Origin: a virus
Virus record (IMG/VR): IMGVR_UViG_3300019768_000010
Span: 1-41,825 of that record
Strand: one strand, 5' to 3'
DNA: 41,825 nt
The notes below the pieces were generated by a model. The model saw nothing but the letters and a program-made list of their open reading frames with translations, ran no database searches and was not told the origin of the DNA. Positions 23,342-30,607 of this stretch are shown piece by piece; position 1 is the first letter of the stretch, and every line of letters begins with the position of its first letter. The position numbers and the translations under genes were made by a program.

Positions 23342-23827
23342 TCACACCTTTTTTTTTGTTACGTTCTTATATATATTTACAGAATCACTGATAGTCACAC
23401 CATCATCGATAACTACACCATCACCGATAGTTACATCTTCACCGATAGTTACATTCTTACCAATAGTTACAAAGTCACCAATAGTTGCAAAGTCACCAAT
23501 AGTTGCATTGGTGTAGATATCTGTCCAATTACCGATAGTTACTTCATCACCGATATTTACAAATTTACCGATAGTTACAGAATCACCGATAACTGCACCA
23601 TTACCAATAATTGCAGAATCACATATAATTGCAAATTTACCCATAGTTGCATGATCACCAATAGTTACATTGGTGTAGATATCTGTCCAATTACCGATAG
23701 TTATTTTATCACCGATAATTACAGACTTACCGATATTTATATTATACTTTTTCGCTTCTTTTCTAAGCTCACTGATAGCTTCCCACTCAAACTTTTCTCT
23801 CTTTCGACCTAGATATGTTACTTTCAT
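23342..23827 (-). CDS. Hexapeptide-repeat beta-helix protein 1 (short paralogue)
   Basis: A 161-residue protein, first gene of its unit, with the strongest ribosome site of the pair (GGAGG, 7 bases before ATG 23827). The N-terminal cap (MKVTYLGRKREKFEWEAISE) is nearly the same as in its downstream paralogue, followed by about 21 hexapeptide repeats including two copies of the IGNWTDIYTN unit. It lacks the paralogue's C-terminal 80-residue domain and ends in VTKKKV over a run of nine A. Its stop lies next to the start of gene 2, so the pair looks like a partial tandem duplication. Confidence 0.82.
   Translation of the reverse strand: MKVTYLGRKREKFEWEAISELRKEAKKYNINIGKSVIIGDKITIGNWTDIYTNVTIGDHATMGKFAIICDSAIIGNGAVIGDSVTIGKFVNIGDEVTIGNWTDIYTNATIGDFATIGDFVTIGKNVTIGEDVTIGDGVVIDDGVTISDSVNIYKNVTKKKV
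23380..23745 (-). repeat. 18-bp degenerate tandem repeat array (gene 1)
   Basis: The same 18-bp coding repeat as in 22750-23265. A larger duplicated block is visible inside it: the segment coding GNWTDIYTN occurs at about 23510-23535 and 23670-23695, suggesting a secondary internal duplication of about 160 bp. Confidence 0.8.
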
Positions 23828-23856
23828 TTTCACACCTCCGTTCTTGACTGTGATTA

Positions 23857-23884
23857 ACTATAACATAGCTAGAAACGAAGTCAA
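23857..23884 (-). promoter_or_regulatory. Strong leftward promoter for the beta-helix unit
   Basis: On the minus strand: TTGACT (23884-23879), 16-bp spacer, TATAGT (23862-23857), with an extended -10 TG one base upstream. It reads into the ribosome site at 23838 and the whole 23827-19342 unit. Sequence from the -10 box downstream (23839-23864) is almost identical to that at the 41397-41425 promoter. Confidence 0.8.
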
Positions 23885-23894
23885 GCAAAAAAAA

Positions 23895-24488
23895 TCACCT
23901 CACCAATCCAATCTTAATCAATTGTTGCAAAACCGTATCAACTTCAATAACATTCCATTCGGATTTTTCTAAAAGTTCATGTCTTACATAGTTTTTATAA
24001 TACCCACAAGCTTTAAATTCCTTGCACCCACCCCTGTAAATACAATCAGGGACTAGATTATCATACAATTCTTTATCAATACCCTTTATCTCACCCTTGA
24101 TCCTTTCAACAACCGCTCTAGTTTCCTCGTGAGGATGCAATTTGCATAATCTCTTCCTGCAAACATGTATTAAGGCTTGAGCGTTAAGCAGTATAGCCAT
24201 ATCAACAGGGCTATTTCTGTCCTCTTTTCCTGTGCCTCCCCTATCATCTCTTAGAGACTTTATAAAAGGTTCAAACCCTATTTTATGCCTAGCCAGATGC
24301 ATTGCCACAAATGAAGGGATATTTCTCATTTCAACCCAAAATAACTGAGTCCTAGATGGGCTGTGTTCGGAGCGATAAAAACCACCAATATTCTTACAAT
24401 TTATTTCTGACCCAACAGTAAAGCCCACTGATTTATCCAGTAGGCTCTTTCCTGTTAATTTAGTAACTGTCACTTCTATATTATTCAT
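23895..24488 (-). CDS. ThyX-like flavin-dependent thymidylate synthase homologue
   Basis: A 197-residue protein with a ThyX-type pattern: SEHSPSR at 40-46, a hydrophobic helix, then HLARHKIGFEPFIKSLRDD at 65-82, which parallels the RHR-x7-S ThyX motif, and a C-terminal Arg-rich helix (NAQALIHVCRKRLC, then EETRAVVERIK). A trailing Cys-rich loop (DCIYRGGCKEFKACGYY) is not in classical ThyX and may bind metal. Close relatives in phages are annotated as FAD-dependent thymidylate synthases, but the RHK variant and spacing make activity uncertain. The ATG at 24488 sits behind GGGAG and overlaps the MazG-like gene. Confidence 0.68.
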   Translation of the reverse strand: MNNIEVTVTKLTGKSLLDKSVGFTVGSEINCKNIGGFYRSEHSPSRTQLFWVEMRNIPSFVAMHLARHKIGFEPFIKSLRDDRGGTGKEDRNSPVDMAILLNAQALIHVCRKRLCKLHPHEETRAVVERIKGEIKGIDKELYDNLVPDCIYRGGCKEFKACGYYKNYVRHELLEKSEWNVIEVDTVLQQLIKIGLVR

Positions 24489-24837
24489 TTCCACTCCCGT
24501 CTTCCTGCTTGAACATACTAGGATGTAAAAGCCTTAGAGCATCTTCAATATCTTTACTATAATACCCTCTATTGACATTTTTCTTTAACACTTCATATTT
24601 CGCCCTTAATGCCAAATCTCCATCTACAAAATTTCTTATGAAAGTTTCAATACTATGTAAACCATCAAATAATTCCATAACGCAAGCAAGAGTAAGCTTT
24701 TCACCATATTTATATTCAGCCTCAAATTCACCTAACTCCTCAAATATCTTATTAAACTGTACGAGTTGATTATTACCGCCCTTGAAAGCAGGGAAACTAA
24801 AATGTATACCGCCCAAAGAGTCATCTTCTGTTTTCAC
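24481..24837 (-). CDS. MazG-like nucleotide pyrophosphohydrolase
   Basis: A 118-residue all-alpha NTP pyrophosphohydrolase candidate. The metal-binding pattern EELGEFEAE at 33-41 and ELFDGLHSIET at 55-65 (E-x-x-E ... E-x-x-D) fits the MazG/dUTPase-like superfamily. It starts at GTG behind GAGGG and overlaps its upstream neighbour as GTGA. Next to a ThyX-like gene, it would fit dNTP-pool control (for example dUTP removal), which is inference. Confidence 0.72.
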   Translation of the reverse strand: MKTEDDSLGGIHFSFPAFKGGNNQLVQFNKIFEELGEFEAEYKYGEKLTLACVMELFDGLHSIETFIRNFVDGDLALRAKYEVLKKNVNRGYYSKDIEDALRLLHPSMFKQEDGSGNE

Positions 24838-25385
24838 ATAGCCCTCACTTTTTTAAGAATTTTTAACAAGTTTTCTGCTTGGTTAACAGCATCCCCGAGA
24901 GCATCGTGAGAGTTGTGGTTGCTTTCTGTTATTCCCATCATTTCCCCTATGGATTTAGCTGTTCTATAGTCCCTGATGTTTCTGTAATTCCAAGGATAAG
25001 GATTTTCAAAGCAGGTGTGACACCCAATAAAAGCATCAGTTAAAATATCGTAATCAAAAGAACCTTTGCTCCAAAAGTAATCAGCAGTACAGCATTCCTT
25101 CACAATTTTGGATAGCCCTAAATCCAGACAATGTCTATCGATATTATAAGTGAATATATTTTGAATATTAGGTCTTTCAATCCACCAAGCAAGAGTATCG
25201 GCACTCATTGTTCTCTTATCAACAGTCATTTGTTCTTTCCAATCCAAATTCACCACTTTTGTTTTAATGAGACCATCTTCATTAAACAAAACCATTCCAA
25301 TCTGAACTATAATAGCATTAGTAGTAGTATCTAATGTTTCTATATCAATCATAGTATGTATATCATTTTTATCAAAACCAAGCAT
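24834..25385 (-). CDS. 3'-5' exonuclease, DEDDh family
   Basis: A 183-residue DnaQ-fold exonuclease. Catalytic residues are visible: Asp14 and Glu16 in MIDIETLDT, Asp111 in GSFDYDIL, and His160/Asp165 in HDALGDAVNQAENLL, placing it in the DEDDh class near the RNase T/Rv2179c-like group. It is a compact stand-alone domain with no polymerase attached. The start overlaps the upstream stop as TAATG behind GGAGG. It probably processes DNA or RNA ends within the recombination module. Confidence 0.9.
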   Translation of the reverse strand: MLGFDKNDIHTMIDIETLDTTTNAIIVQIGMVLFNEDGLIKTKVVNLDWKEQMTVDKRTMSADTLAWWIERPNIQNIFTYNIDRHCLDLGLSKIVKECCTADYFWSKGSFDYDILTDAFIGCHTCFENPYPWNYRNIRDYRTAKSIGEMMGITESNHNSHDALGDAVNQAENLLKILKKVRAM

Positions 25386-25909
25386 TAATTACCTCCTTCT
25401 GTCATCATCATAGGTGTTGCCACCTTCTTAAAACCTGCATCCCTAGACATTTTGTCTGGTGCTTTCTGCAAAGCTCTCTTGATTCCTAATTCCATTTGTT
25501 CATTAGTGCTCAAACCTTTGTTGATACCGTCTTCATACCTTTTCTTCATATTAATTAAATCCTCAAGAAAGTCCTCTTTTTCCCTCAATTCATCCATTTC
25601 AAGAGCTAGCTCAAACTCACCCCTATCAAGCCCCCCTTCATCACAATCAAGGACAGCCCAAACAAGCTTTACTCCGTGATTAAAAATAACACGAGCCAAG
25701 TCACTTTTTTCTGGATAAATACTACTGTACTGTTCTCTCAAAATTCTAAACATTCGCCCAACATCATCAGTAGTCCTAAAGTTAACAGTATAATCTTTCT
25801 TTTCACCACGAGAACTTTTCGGTTTCATGGTGAGATCATGTCCGTATTGTTTGGCAATCTGGTCATATATGTTTTCTTTTTTCTTACCGTTTTTTCCACC
25901 AATAGCCAT
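25385..25909 (-). CDS. Ribbon-helix-helix-like hypothetical protein
   Basis: A 174-residue protein. Residues about 37-82 read as a strand (DYTVNFRTTDDV), a helix and a second helix containing KSDLARVIFNHGVKLV, the layout of a ribbon-helix-helix DNA-binding domain. A charged coiled coil follows (residues 95-125) and a Met-rich tail. The N-terminus is very basic. It may regulate the recombination operon or bind DNA as an accessory factor; only the fold guess is supported. Confidence 0.6.
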   Translation of the reverse strand: MAIGGKNGKKKENIYDQIAKQYGHDLTMKPKSSRGEKKDYTVNFRTTDDVGRMFRILREQYSSIYPEKSDLARVIFNHGVKLVWAVLDCDEGGLDRGEFELALEMDELREKEDFLEDLINMKKRYEDGINKGLSTNEQMELGIKRALQKAPDKMSRDAGFKKVATPMMMTEGGN

Positions 25910-25914
25910 TTAGC

Positions 25915-26427
25915 CTAACCTTTATTTTTTTTATAAAACTTGATAGCTCTATCAACCGCCCACCTCTCACAAGCTGACCTGTCCTTGTTCATATATACAT
26001 GGAAACCTCTGAGTTCCCATGAAACAATAAATTGACGTGCGACCTCAGGGGATACCTTAGAAAACCTAGACCCTCTTAATATTTCTGATTCATCACAATC
26101 AATAACAAGCCCGACAAAGCCACCATTTTTGACTATATCTTGAAACTCAGTCATTTTTCTATCAGTTTTAAGGACTCTTTCTTTTCCGATATATGAATAA
26201 AAATCACTCATTTGTTTTCTTTCTATACAGAAAGTTTCTTCCATTCCTTTTATAGTGTAATCACCTTTTCGAACAGTGTCCACTATGTGAGGAACATCAA
26301 CTAGAGGGTAAGGCTTTTGCTCCCTAGTATCAACTATCATTTCAAAACCGTCAGGGATTATAAAAGGCTTCAATTTTCTTCTGACAGTCCTTTTTCTAGT
26401 AGAAGTTCGGCTGTTACCTATCGCCAT
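25915..26427 (-). CDS. ERCC4/XPF-type nuclease
   Basis: A 170-residue stand-alone ERCC4 nuclease. The signature is complete: VDTREQKPYPL at 32-42, GDYTI at 55-59 and IERKQMSDFYSYI at 68-80 (the ERK-x3-D core), followed by an LVIDCDES strand. The N-terminus is basic (RTSTRKRTVRRKLK). In phages such proteins are taken to act as branched-DNA resolvases. Its ATG lies inside the end of the upstream gene (10-base overlap). Confidence 0.92.
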   Translation of the reverse strand: MAIGNSRTSTRKRTVRRKLKPFIIPDGFEMIVDTREQKPYPLVDVPHIVDTVRKGDYTIKGMEETFCIERKQMSDFYSYIGKERVLKTDRKMTEFQDIVKNGGFVGLVIDCDESEILRGSRFSKVSPEVARQFIVSWELRGFHVYMNKDRSACERWAVDRAIKFYKKNKG

Positions 26428-26837
26428 AGGAAGCCAAGCTTCTTCTTTATTTTGCCAAAAAAACCAATTTTTTCCTCTTGTCCCTTTTGCCCCTTTCCTT
26501 GCTTCTTATTCTTGTAATAAACGTCCATGTTTACAAGATAAATCTTTCGCCCTTCTTCATCTGTTAGCATAAGTTCTTCATCTGTTGACATAAGTGTTTT
26601 TTCTAAAGAACTCGTCATCTTAACCAACCCTTTAAATGGTCGGTAGGTAATAAACACTGATTGTCCATCAATGGTACAAGCTACTAGATAAGTGAAATCT
26701 TTGAAATTCTCATAATTCACTTCTTGTATTGTTTCTATAGCTATGTTTCTAATCTTCCTGATAAACTTCTTACGCCATTTGCTGCTCTTTGGTTCTGTTT
26801 TTAAAACTATCATCGTATCTTTATCAAAATTACTCAT
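26418..26837 (-). CDS. Hypothetical basic-tailed protein
   Basis: A 139-residue protein with an N-terminal basic segment (SSKWRKKFIRKIRN), a central alpha/beta part (FTYLVACTIDGQSVFITYRP) and a strongly basic C-terminus (KKQGKGQKGQEEK, then FFGKIKKKLG). The basic ends suggest nucleic-acid binding. It begins after a strong terminator, with the ribosome site AAGGAGA directly behind the T tract. No known family. Confidence 0.65.
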   Translation of the reverse strand: MSNFDKDTMIVLKTEPKSSKWRKKFIRKIRNIAIETIQEVNYENFKDFTYLVACTIDGQSVFITYRPFKGLVKMTSSLEKTLMSTDEELMLTDEEGRKIYLVNMDVYYKNKKQGKGQKGQEEKIGFFGKIKKKLGFLWR

Positions 26838-26848
26838 ATTTTCTCCTT

Positions 26849-26877
26849 AAAAAAAATAGGGGCAGTTACCCACCCCT
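26849..26877 (-). terminator. Leftward terminator after SSB-like gene
   Basis: On the minus strand AGGGG and CCCCT (26877-26873 with 26862-26858) form a 5-bp stem with a 10-base loop, followed by A and eight T. It lies in the 54-base gap between the SSB-like gene and the next gene, so it should set a higher SSB-like dose relative to downstream nucleases. Confidence 0.75.
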
Positions 26878-26891
26878 TTTGTAATATTTAT

Positions 26892-27509
26892 TTAGAACGT
26901 ATCTTCTTCATCCTCAGCAAAAGAGCTGTCATTGCTAGCACCAGTATCATCCGATTCGAAATCAACCTTCTCGCAAATCTTAACCTTTTTGAACTTTACA
27001 TCATTGTACTGTTTGAAATACATAATATTTCCGTCTTTGTCTGTTTTAACATCGCCAGTGTCTTTATCTGTCATCTCTTTCCCATTTTCCACCTCAAAAG
27101 AAACGATAGCCTCGAAGCTAGCACCGACACAATTATCCACCATAAACTCTTCAACTTCTTCTGAGAAATAATCTGGCTCATCACCAAACTGTTCGATAAA
27201 TTTAGCAGTCATACCAGTTGAACCGAGAAGAACAGTGAACCATTTTTCCAAAGGTTTAACAGAATATTGACCATACTCTCCATCTTTCCCGACATAGAGC
27301 ATAATCATGAGTTGGTCAAAACCGTCACTCTCTCCACCTACAATCTGAACAGGCATAAAGTATGTTTCTGATGAGGTGTTATCATTAACATATTTCTTAA
27401 GTTCCTTGTATTCCTTGTTGATAACCGCAAGTCTGTATCTCTCGCCACTTGTTGGTTCTTTTGCAAATTCCTGTGCTTCGTATCCTACTTCTCTTTCCTG
27501 AATAGCCAT
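26892..27509 (-). CDS. SSB-like protein with acidic C-terminal tail
   Basis: A 205-residue protein, beta-rich in its first 130 residues, whose C-terminus is strongly acidic and ends in Phe (FAEDEEDTF), like the protein-docking tip of single-strand DNA-binding proteins. It carries no classical OB signature I can read. Its place right after a Sak4-like ATPase and before nucleases supports an SSB role. Ribosome site AGGAGGA; a terminator follows. Alternative: a DUF-type phage recombination accessory. Confidence 0.68.
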   Translation of the reverse strand: MAIQEREVGYEAQEFAKEPTSGERYRLAVINKEYKELKKYVNDNTSSETYFMPVQIVGGESDGFDQLMIMLYVGKDGEYGQYSVKPLEKWFTVLLGSTGMTAKFIEQFGDEPDYFSEEVEEFMVDNCVGASFEAIVSFEVENGKEMTDKDTGDVKTDKDGNIMYFKQYNDVKFKKVKICEKVDFESDDTGASNDSSFAEDEEDTF

Positions 27510-27522
27510 ATAATCTATCCTC

Positions 27523-27699
27523 CTACTTTTTATTTAATATTATTTTTTCAATAATAATTTTCTCATATTGTTGAACTTTCATTTCCATTCTACTCACAGA
27601 TTTATATACAAGTCCTGAGAATATAAAAGAACCTGCTAACATAATCCAAAGAGCTAAAGTCATTACAGTGTTTATACTACTATTGTTTTCCTTTTTCAC
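27523..27699 (-). CDS. Small single-pass membrane protein
   Basis: A 58-residue protein starting at GTG 27699, behind AGAGGAG at a good distance; the longer frame from 27831 is an overlap artefact. One membrane helix (about residues 11-31, TVMTLALWIMLAGSFIFSGLV) is followed by a short charged helix (MEMKVQQYEKIIIEKI). It overlaps the end of the ATPase gene. A membrane anchor in a recombination operon is unusual; it may tether the complex or act in exclusion (inference). Confidence 0.65.
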   Translation of the reverse strand: MKKENNSSINTVMTLALWIMLAGSFIFSGLVYKSVSRMEMKVQQYEKIIIEKIILNKK

Positions 27700-28504
27700 C
27701 AAAACTCCTCTCAAGGATTTCATCCAAAACAAATCGGTGAGGCTTCTCAGTAAACTCAGACTTACCTCTCCATTTTGCCATATAATCCTTAGTTTTCTTA
27801 AAATACACCCTCGGTCTTGGGTCGTCATCATCAGAAGCCTTTACATAACCAACGATATCAAAAAAACCAGAGACTATTCTAGTTGTTTTTTGGTTACCGA
27901 AATCAGGGGCTATATCGAAATCAGCATTAGGGTCAGCTATTAGTTTAGTATTCCTTCCTTCCCCTGCTTTTTTCTTACCATAATCTGGGTTAACGTGGCA
28001 ATTAAAGATGAAAAATATTGGTAATCTCACCGCCAAGTCAGCAATACCCCTAGTGAATCTAACTATCTGGTCATAAACCACCTGATAATCGCTCATATCC
28101 TTAGCACTTTCTTGCAATAGAATAGAAGCATCCTTGTCTTTTAACTTTGTCCCTTCACTGATTTCATCCAAAACTTCCTTGAATAATAAAGTAACATCAT
28201 CAAAAATCACAGTCCCATAACCCTCATATGTATCAGGATTGAAAAACAATTCCTTCATGTCAGCATAACCCTCGATACCTGACCCGTGGATATCAACAAC
28301 ATCGGTCTTACTAATATCAAAACCCATCGTTTTAAGGTGTCTCGTGGGGTCATATTTGTACGTGACAAATAGAGTTTTGTTCTTGTTAATGCATGAGGAA
28401 ATAGTTTTCCCTGCACCAGCTGAGCCGTAAAATAAAGCCATACAGCCAGAATTTCCACCACTCTTAGGTTTGATTTTAAGAGTTAACTTCTTCTTCTCTT
28501 CCAT
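27680..28504 (-). CDS. Sak4-like RecA-fold recombination ATPase
   Basis: A 274-residue P-loop ATPase of the AAA_24/Sak4 type, a RecA-core single-strand annealing or exchange protein. Walker A is FYGSAGAGKT (25-34), Walker B is TVIFDD (98-103). The middle has IFFIFNCHV, a sensor-like strand, and the C-terminus has RVYFKKTKDYMAKWRGK. Sak4 proteins normally act with an SSB, and an SSB-like gene lies just downstream. Ribosome site AAAGGAGG. Length is typical for Sak4 plus a small C-terminal extension. Confidence 0.85.
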   Translation of the reverse strand: MEEKKKLTLKIKPKSGGNSGCMALFYGSAGAGKTISSCINKNKTLFVTYKYDPTRHLKTMGFDISKTDVVDIHGSGIEGYADMKELFFNPDTYEGYGTVIFDDVTLLFKEVLDEISEGTKLKDKDASILLQESAKDMSDYQVVYDQIVRFTRGIADLAVRLPIFFIFNCHVNPDYGKKKAGEGRNTKLIADPNADFDIAPDFGNQKTTRIVSGFFDIVGYVKASDDDDPRPRVYFKKTKDYMAKWRGKSEFTEKPHRFVLDEILERSFGEKGKQ

Positions 28505-28514
28505 TATTCCTCCT

Positions 28515-29396
28515 TTATTTATTTCTTTTCCTTAAGCTTAAGTCTTCTTCCAGTTTAACTCCTTGTCTACAAACTGTATAGTAGTCACAAAACCCAAAAT
28601 TACTTATACAATTATCGGTGTTTCTGAAAAAAATCTTTTTATCCAAGCCATTTAGAACATCATACACATCCTCTTTAACTCTGTCAATATTTATCTCGGA
28701 TTTGTGTACAACTTTTCCACATACTCTTTGTTTTTTATTATAACCTATAAAAAACTTGCCTACATCTTGACATATCTCAGATAGTATCCTAGCTGTATAG
28801 TCCTCATAATTCTCATCTTTTTTTAGCCTCTGCTGAGGAGTGCGTATTATTTCAAGCTTACATCTCTTGATATCTTCATCGCTACAGAAGTAAACCCCTA
28901 ATTGAGTCTCGACAATATCCAAGGCTAGATATTTGTCAGGCACAGAGGTCAGCTTTGTTTCCACAAAAACCTTTTCCCCTGATTTCATAACCTTATATCT
29001 ATCCATGTAGCCTAGTATATCATATTCATCATTCAAAGGGATGAGAACCTTCTTTTCGCATTCCATTTTTAAGGGCTTTATTTTTAAATCCCACGCTTCC
29101 ATAAGGGCGTTTAGTTTACATTTATTCTGATCGCTAATACTTTCCCATGTGTCAGCCATTTCTTTTTCTATTTCCAACCTATCTGACTTATTCCCTTCAT
29201 TCCATTCCGTATAAGAACACTCGATAAACATACCCCAGTATTTACCCATTAACAAAGGTTGTGATGTAAAAGCTGTTTTTGATTCATAACCAGCTATGTA
29301 TTTATACCACCACATTTTAGGACATTTTGTGTATGTACCTATTTGTGATATAGATATATGTTTTTTATCTGTCTTTTTTTTCTCAGGCTCAAGCAT
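28515..29396 (-). CDS. Cas4/RecB-like FeS PD-(D/E)XK nuclease
   Basis: A 293-residue nuclease of the RecB/AddB/Cas4 group. The N-terminal ISQIGTYTKCPKMWWYKYI is the standard motif with first cluster Cys25; catalytic residues are Asp132 in GYMDRY and Glu146/Lys148 in VETKLTS, followed by the QLGVYF helix. Three C-terminal Cys (263, 270 and 276) complete a 4Cys FeS cluster site. It would resect DNA ends to produce single strands for the Sak4-like protein encoded directly downstream. Its ATG overlaps the upstream stop. Confidence 0.88.
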   Translation of the reverse strand: MLEPEKKKTDKKHISISQIGTYTKCPKMWWYKYIAGYESKTAFTSQPLLMGKYWGMFIECSYTEWNEGNKSDRLEIEKEMADTWESISDQNKCKLNALMEAWDLKIKPLKMECEKKVLIPLNDEYDILGYMDRYKVMKSGEKVFVETKLTSVPDKYLALDIVETQLGVYFCSDEDIKRCKLEIIRTPQQRLKKDENYEDYTARILSEICQDVGKFFIGYNKKQRVCGKVVHKSEINIDRVKEDVYDVLNGLDKKIFFRNTDNCISNFGFCDYYTVCRQGVKLEEDLSLRKRNK

Positions 29397-29610
29397 CCTT
29401 AACTATCTCCCAGAATCGCATTTTTTTTCCACCGTCTTTGTATATAAAAGTAGCAGAACCCCTGTTGCCTTTTATACTCTCACCTTCTATGGATGTGATA
29501 TCCTTAATTAAAGGATCACAGCCTTGTGCAGCAGGTAGAATGTTTTGATTAATATCCTTTCCTGTTATCTTGTATAGAAATTCCCAATTAACATTGTAAA
29601 ATTTTATCAT
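29389..29610 (-). CDS. Small hypothetical protein
   Basis: A 73-residue soluble protein (IKFYNVNWEFLYKITGKDIN, then a beta pair around SATFIYKDGGKKMRFWEIV). No motif recognised. Its start overlaps the lipoprotein stop as ATGA and its own stop overlaps the Cas4-like gene start by 8 bases. It is probably a partner or inhibitor encoded in the recombination operon, but this rests only on position. Confidence 0.65.
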   Translation of the reverse strand: MIKFYNVNWEFLYKITGKDINQNILPAAQGCDPLIKDITSIEGESIKGNRGSATFIYKDGGKKMRFWEIVKDA

Positions 29611-29735
29611 TTCCTTACCATCCTAGACAGGTCATATTCCAAAACTTTATTGACCACATCAATAGGTTCTATTTTCTTATTAAAGCAACCAGTGAGCATG
29701 AGAACAGATATTAATAGAACAACGATTGATTTCAT
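29607..29735 (-). CDS. Tiny lipoprotein
   Basis: A 42-residue frame filling a 121-base gap. The N-terminus is a clear lipoprotein signal peptide: basic start (MK), hydrophobic core and lipobox LTGC with Cys17; cleavage would leave a 26-residue lipidated peptide (CFNKKIEPIDVVNKVLEYD and a basic end). Ribosome site AAGGATAAGG. Start and stop overlap neighbours as ATGA on both sides. It could be an o-spanin-like or a superinfection-exclusion lipoprotein (compare the idea of T5 Llp); its place away from the lysis genes argues for the latter (inference). Confidence 0.75.
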   Translation of the reverse strand: MKSIVVLLISVLMLTGCFNKKIEPIDVVNKVLEYDLSRMVRK

Positions 29736-30607
29736 TTCCTTATCCTTCTTAATTCCCTATTTGCATAGTGGATTATCTTATTTAAATCTCTTTCGTATGT
29801 AGTCCCTGCATGTCTCTTGGTATTCAAACACCAGATAGCTTTGACCATATTGCCTTGGTTAAAATTCATCCCTCGATGCTCGATAAAATCATCTGCATCT
29901 TTGATATTGTTTGGAAGCTGGTAGTAATCGGTTTTGCCTCCGTTATTCAAACTGCTATCTTCATGTTCTTTATCAGTTATTGGCGTTGGTTTAGGTTGAA
30001 CTTCTTCTTTGGCTTCTGGCTCGGATATAACGTCTACAAAATCGCTATGCCACGCCCAGCATTCATCTGAGCTAGTTTTGTAGTAGTCTTTATAACCATC
30101 AAAAATGTCTGGAAATTCCCTACCTGCATGTTCCCACATCGACTCGAAGAAAAGGGGAGAAGAATGTGAATCTTCCCCCTTTTTAACCCCAAGTGTTTTT
30201 TCTAGTTCCTCAACACTTTTAACTCTGATTCTGACACCTTTACTCATTTCGTCACCTTCCACCAACTGTCTAGCCAGACTCTCATATTCCTTTACCACAT
30301 AATCCAAATCTCTAAAAACCTCAGAACCATCATTCAGAAATAATTCAGCCATTATCGGGTTGGAAAAATAACTTTTATCACCAGCATGTCCACAATCAAA
30401 GCCTATTCTCCAATCTGTTTCATCTATAAATCTGCCAGTGAATGTCACACCACCATGAACCATAAAATCGTCAAGAAACCCATCTTTACCGTAAAGAGGA
30501 TGTGTCTCAGGGATAATAACATATCCGCAATAAACACCTGTCCTTTCTCTAAAAATAGCTTCCGCTTCTAAACCTGCTTCCGTTTTCCATTTACGGTTTT
30601 CCATCAT
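29732..30607 (-). CDS. Two-domain protein with DUF3310-like C-terminus
   Basis: A 291-residue protein. Residues about 15-80 contain GVYCGYVIIPETHPLYGKDG and a later VHGGVTFTG and GFDCGHAGD, a domain seen in uncharacterised phage proteins. After a charged linker, residues 225-290 (YYQLPNNIKDADDFIEH, then GNMVKAIWCLNTKRHAG, then DLNKIIHYANREL) match the DUF3310 pattern, of unknown function and often near nucleotide or DNA metabolism genes. The fusion of both in one chain is noteworthy. The ATG follows GGAGGTGG and overlaps the helicase stop. Confidence 0.78.
   Translation of the reverse strand: MMENRKWKTEAGLEAEAIFRERTGVYCGYVIIPETHPLYGKDGFLDDFMVHGGVTFTGRFIDETDWRIGFDCGHAGDKSYFSNPIMAELFLNDGSEVFRDLDYVVKEYESLARQLVEGDEMSKGVRIRVKSVEELEKTLGVKKGEDSHSSPLFFESMWEHAGREFPDIFDGYKDYYKTSSDECWAWHSDFVDVISEPEAKEEVQPKPTPITDKEHEDSSLNNGGKTDYYQLPNNIKDADDFIEHRGMNFNQGNMVKAIWCLNTKRHAGTTYERDLNKIIHYANRELRRIRK

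Noticed and set aside
22750-23745. CRISPR-like regular repeat pattern
   Set aside because: Units are 18 bp with no unique spacers, vary at codon positions and encode a continuous protein, so this is a coding tandem repeat.
27523-29735. Two-gene spanin pair (27523-27699 membrane protein with 29607-29735 lipoprotein)
   Set aside because: The parts have spanin-like features, but they are 2 kb apart in the recombination operon and the membrane protein has too short a periplasmic coil.
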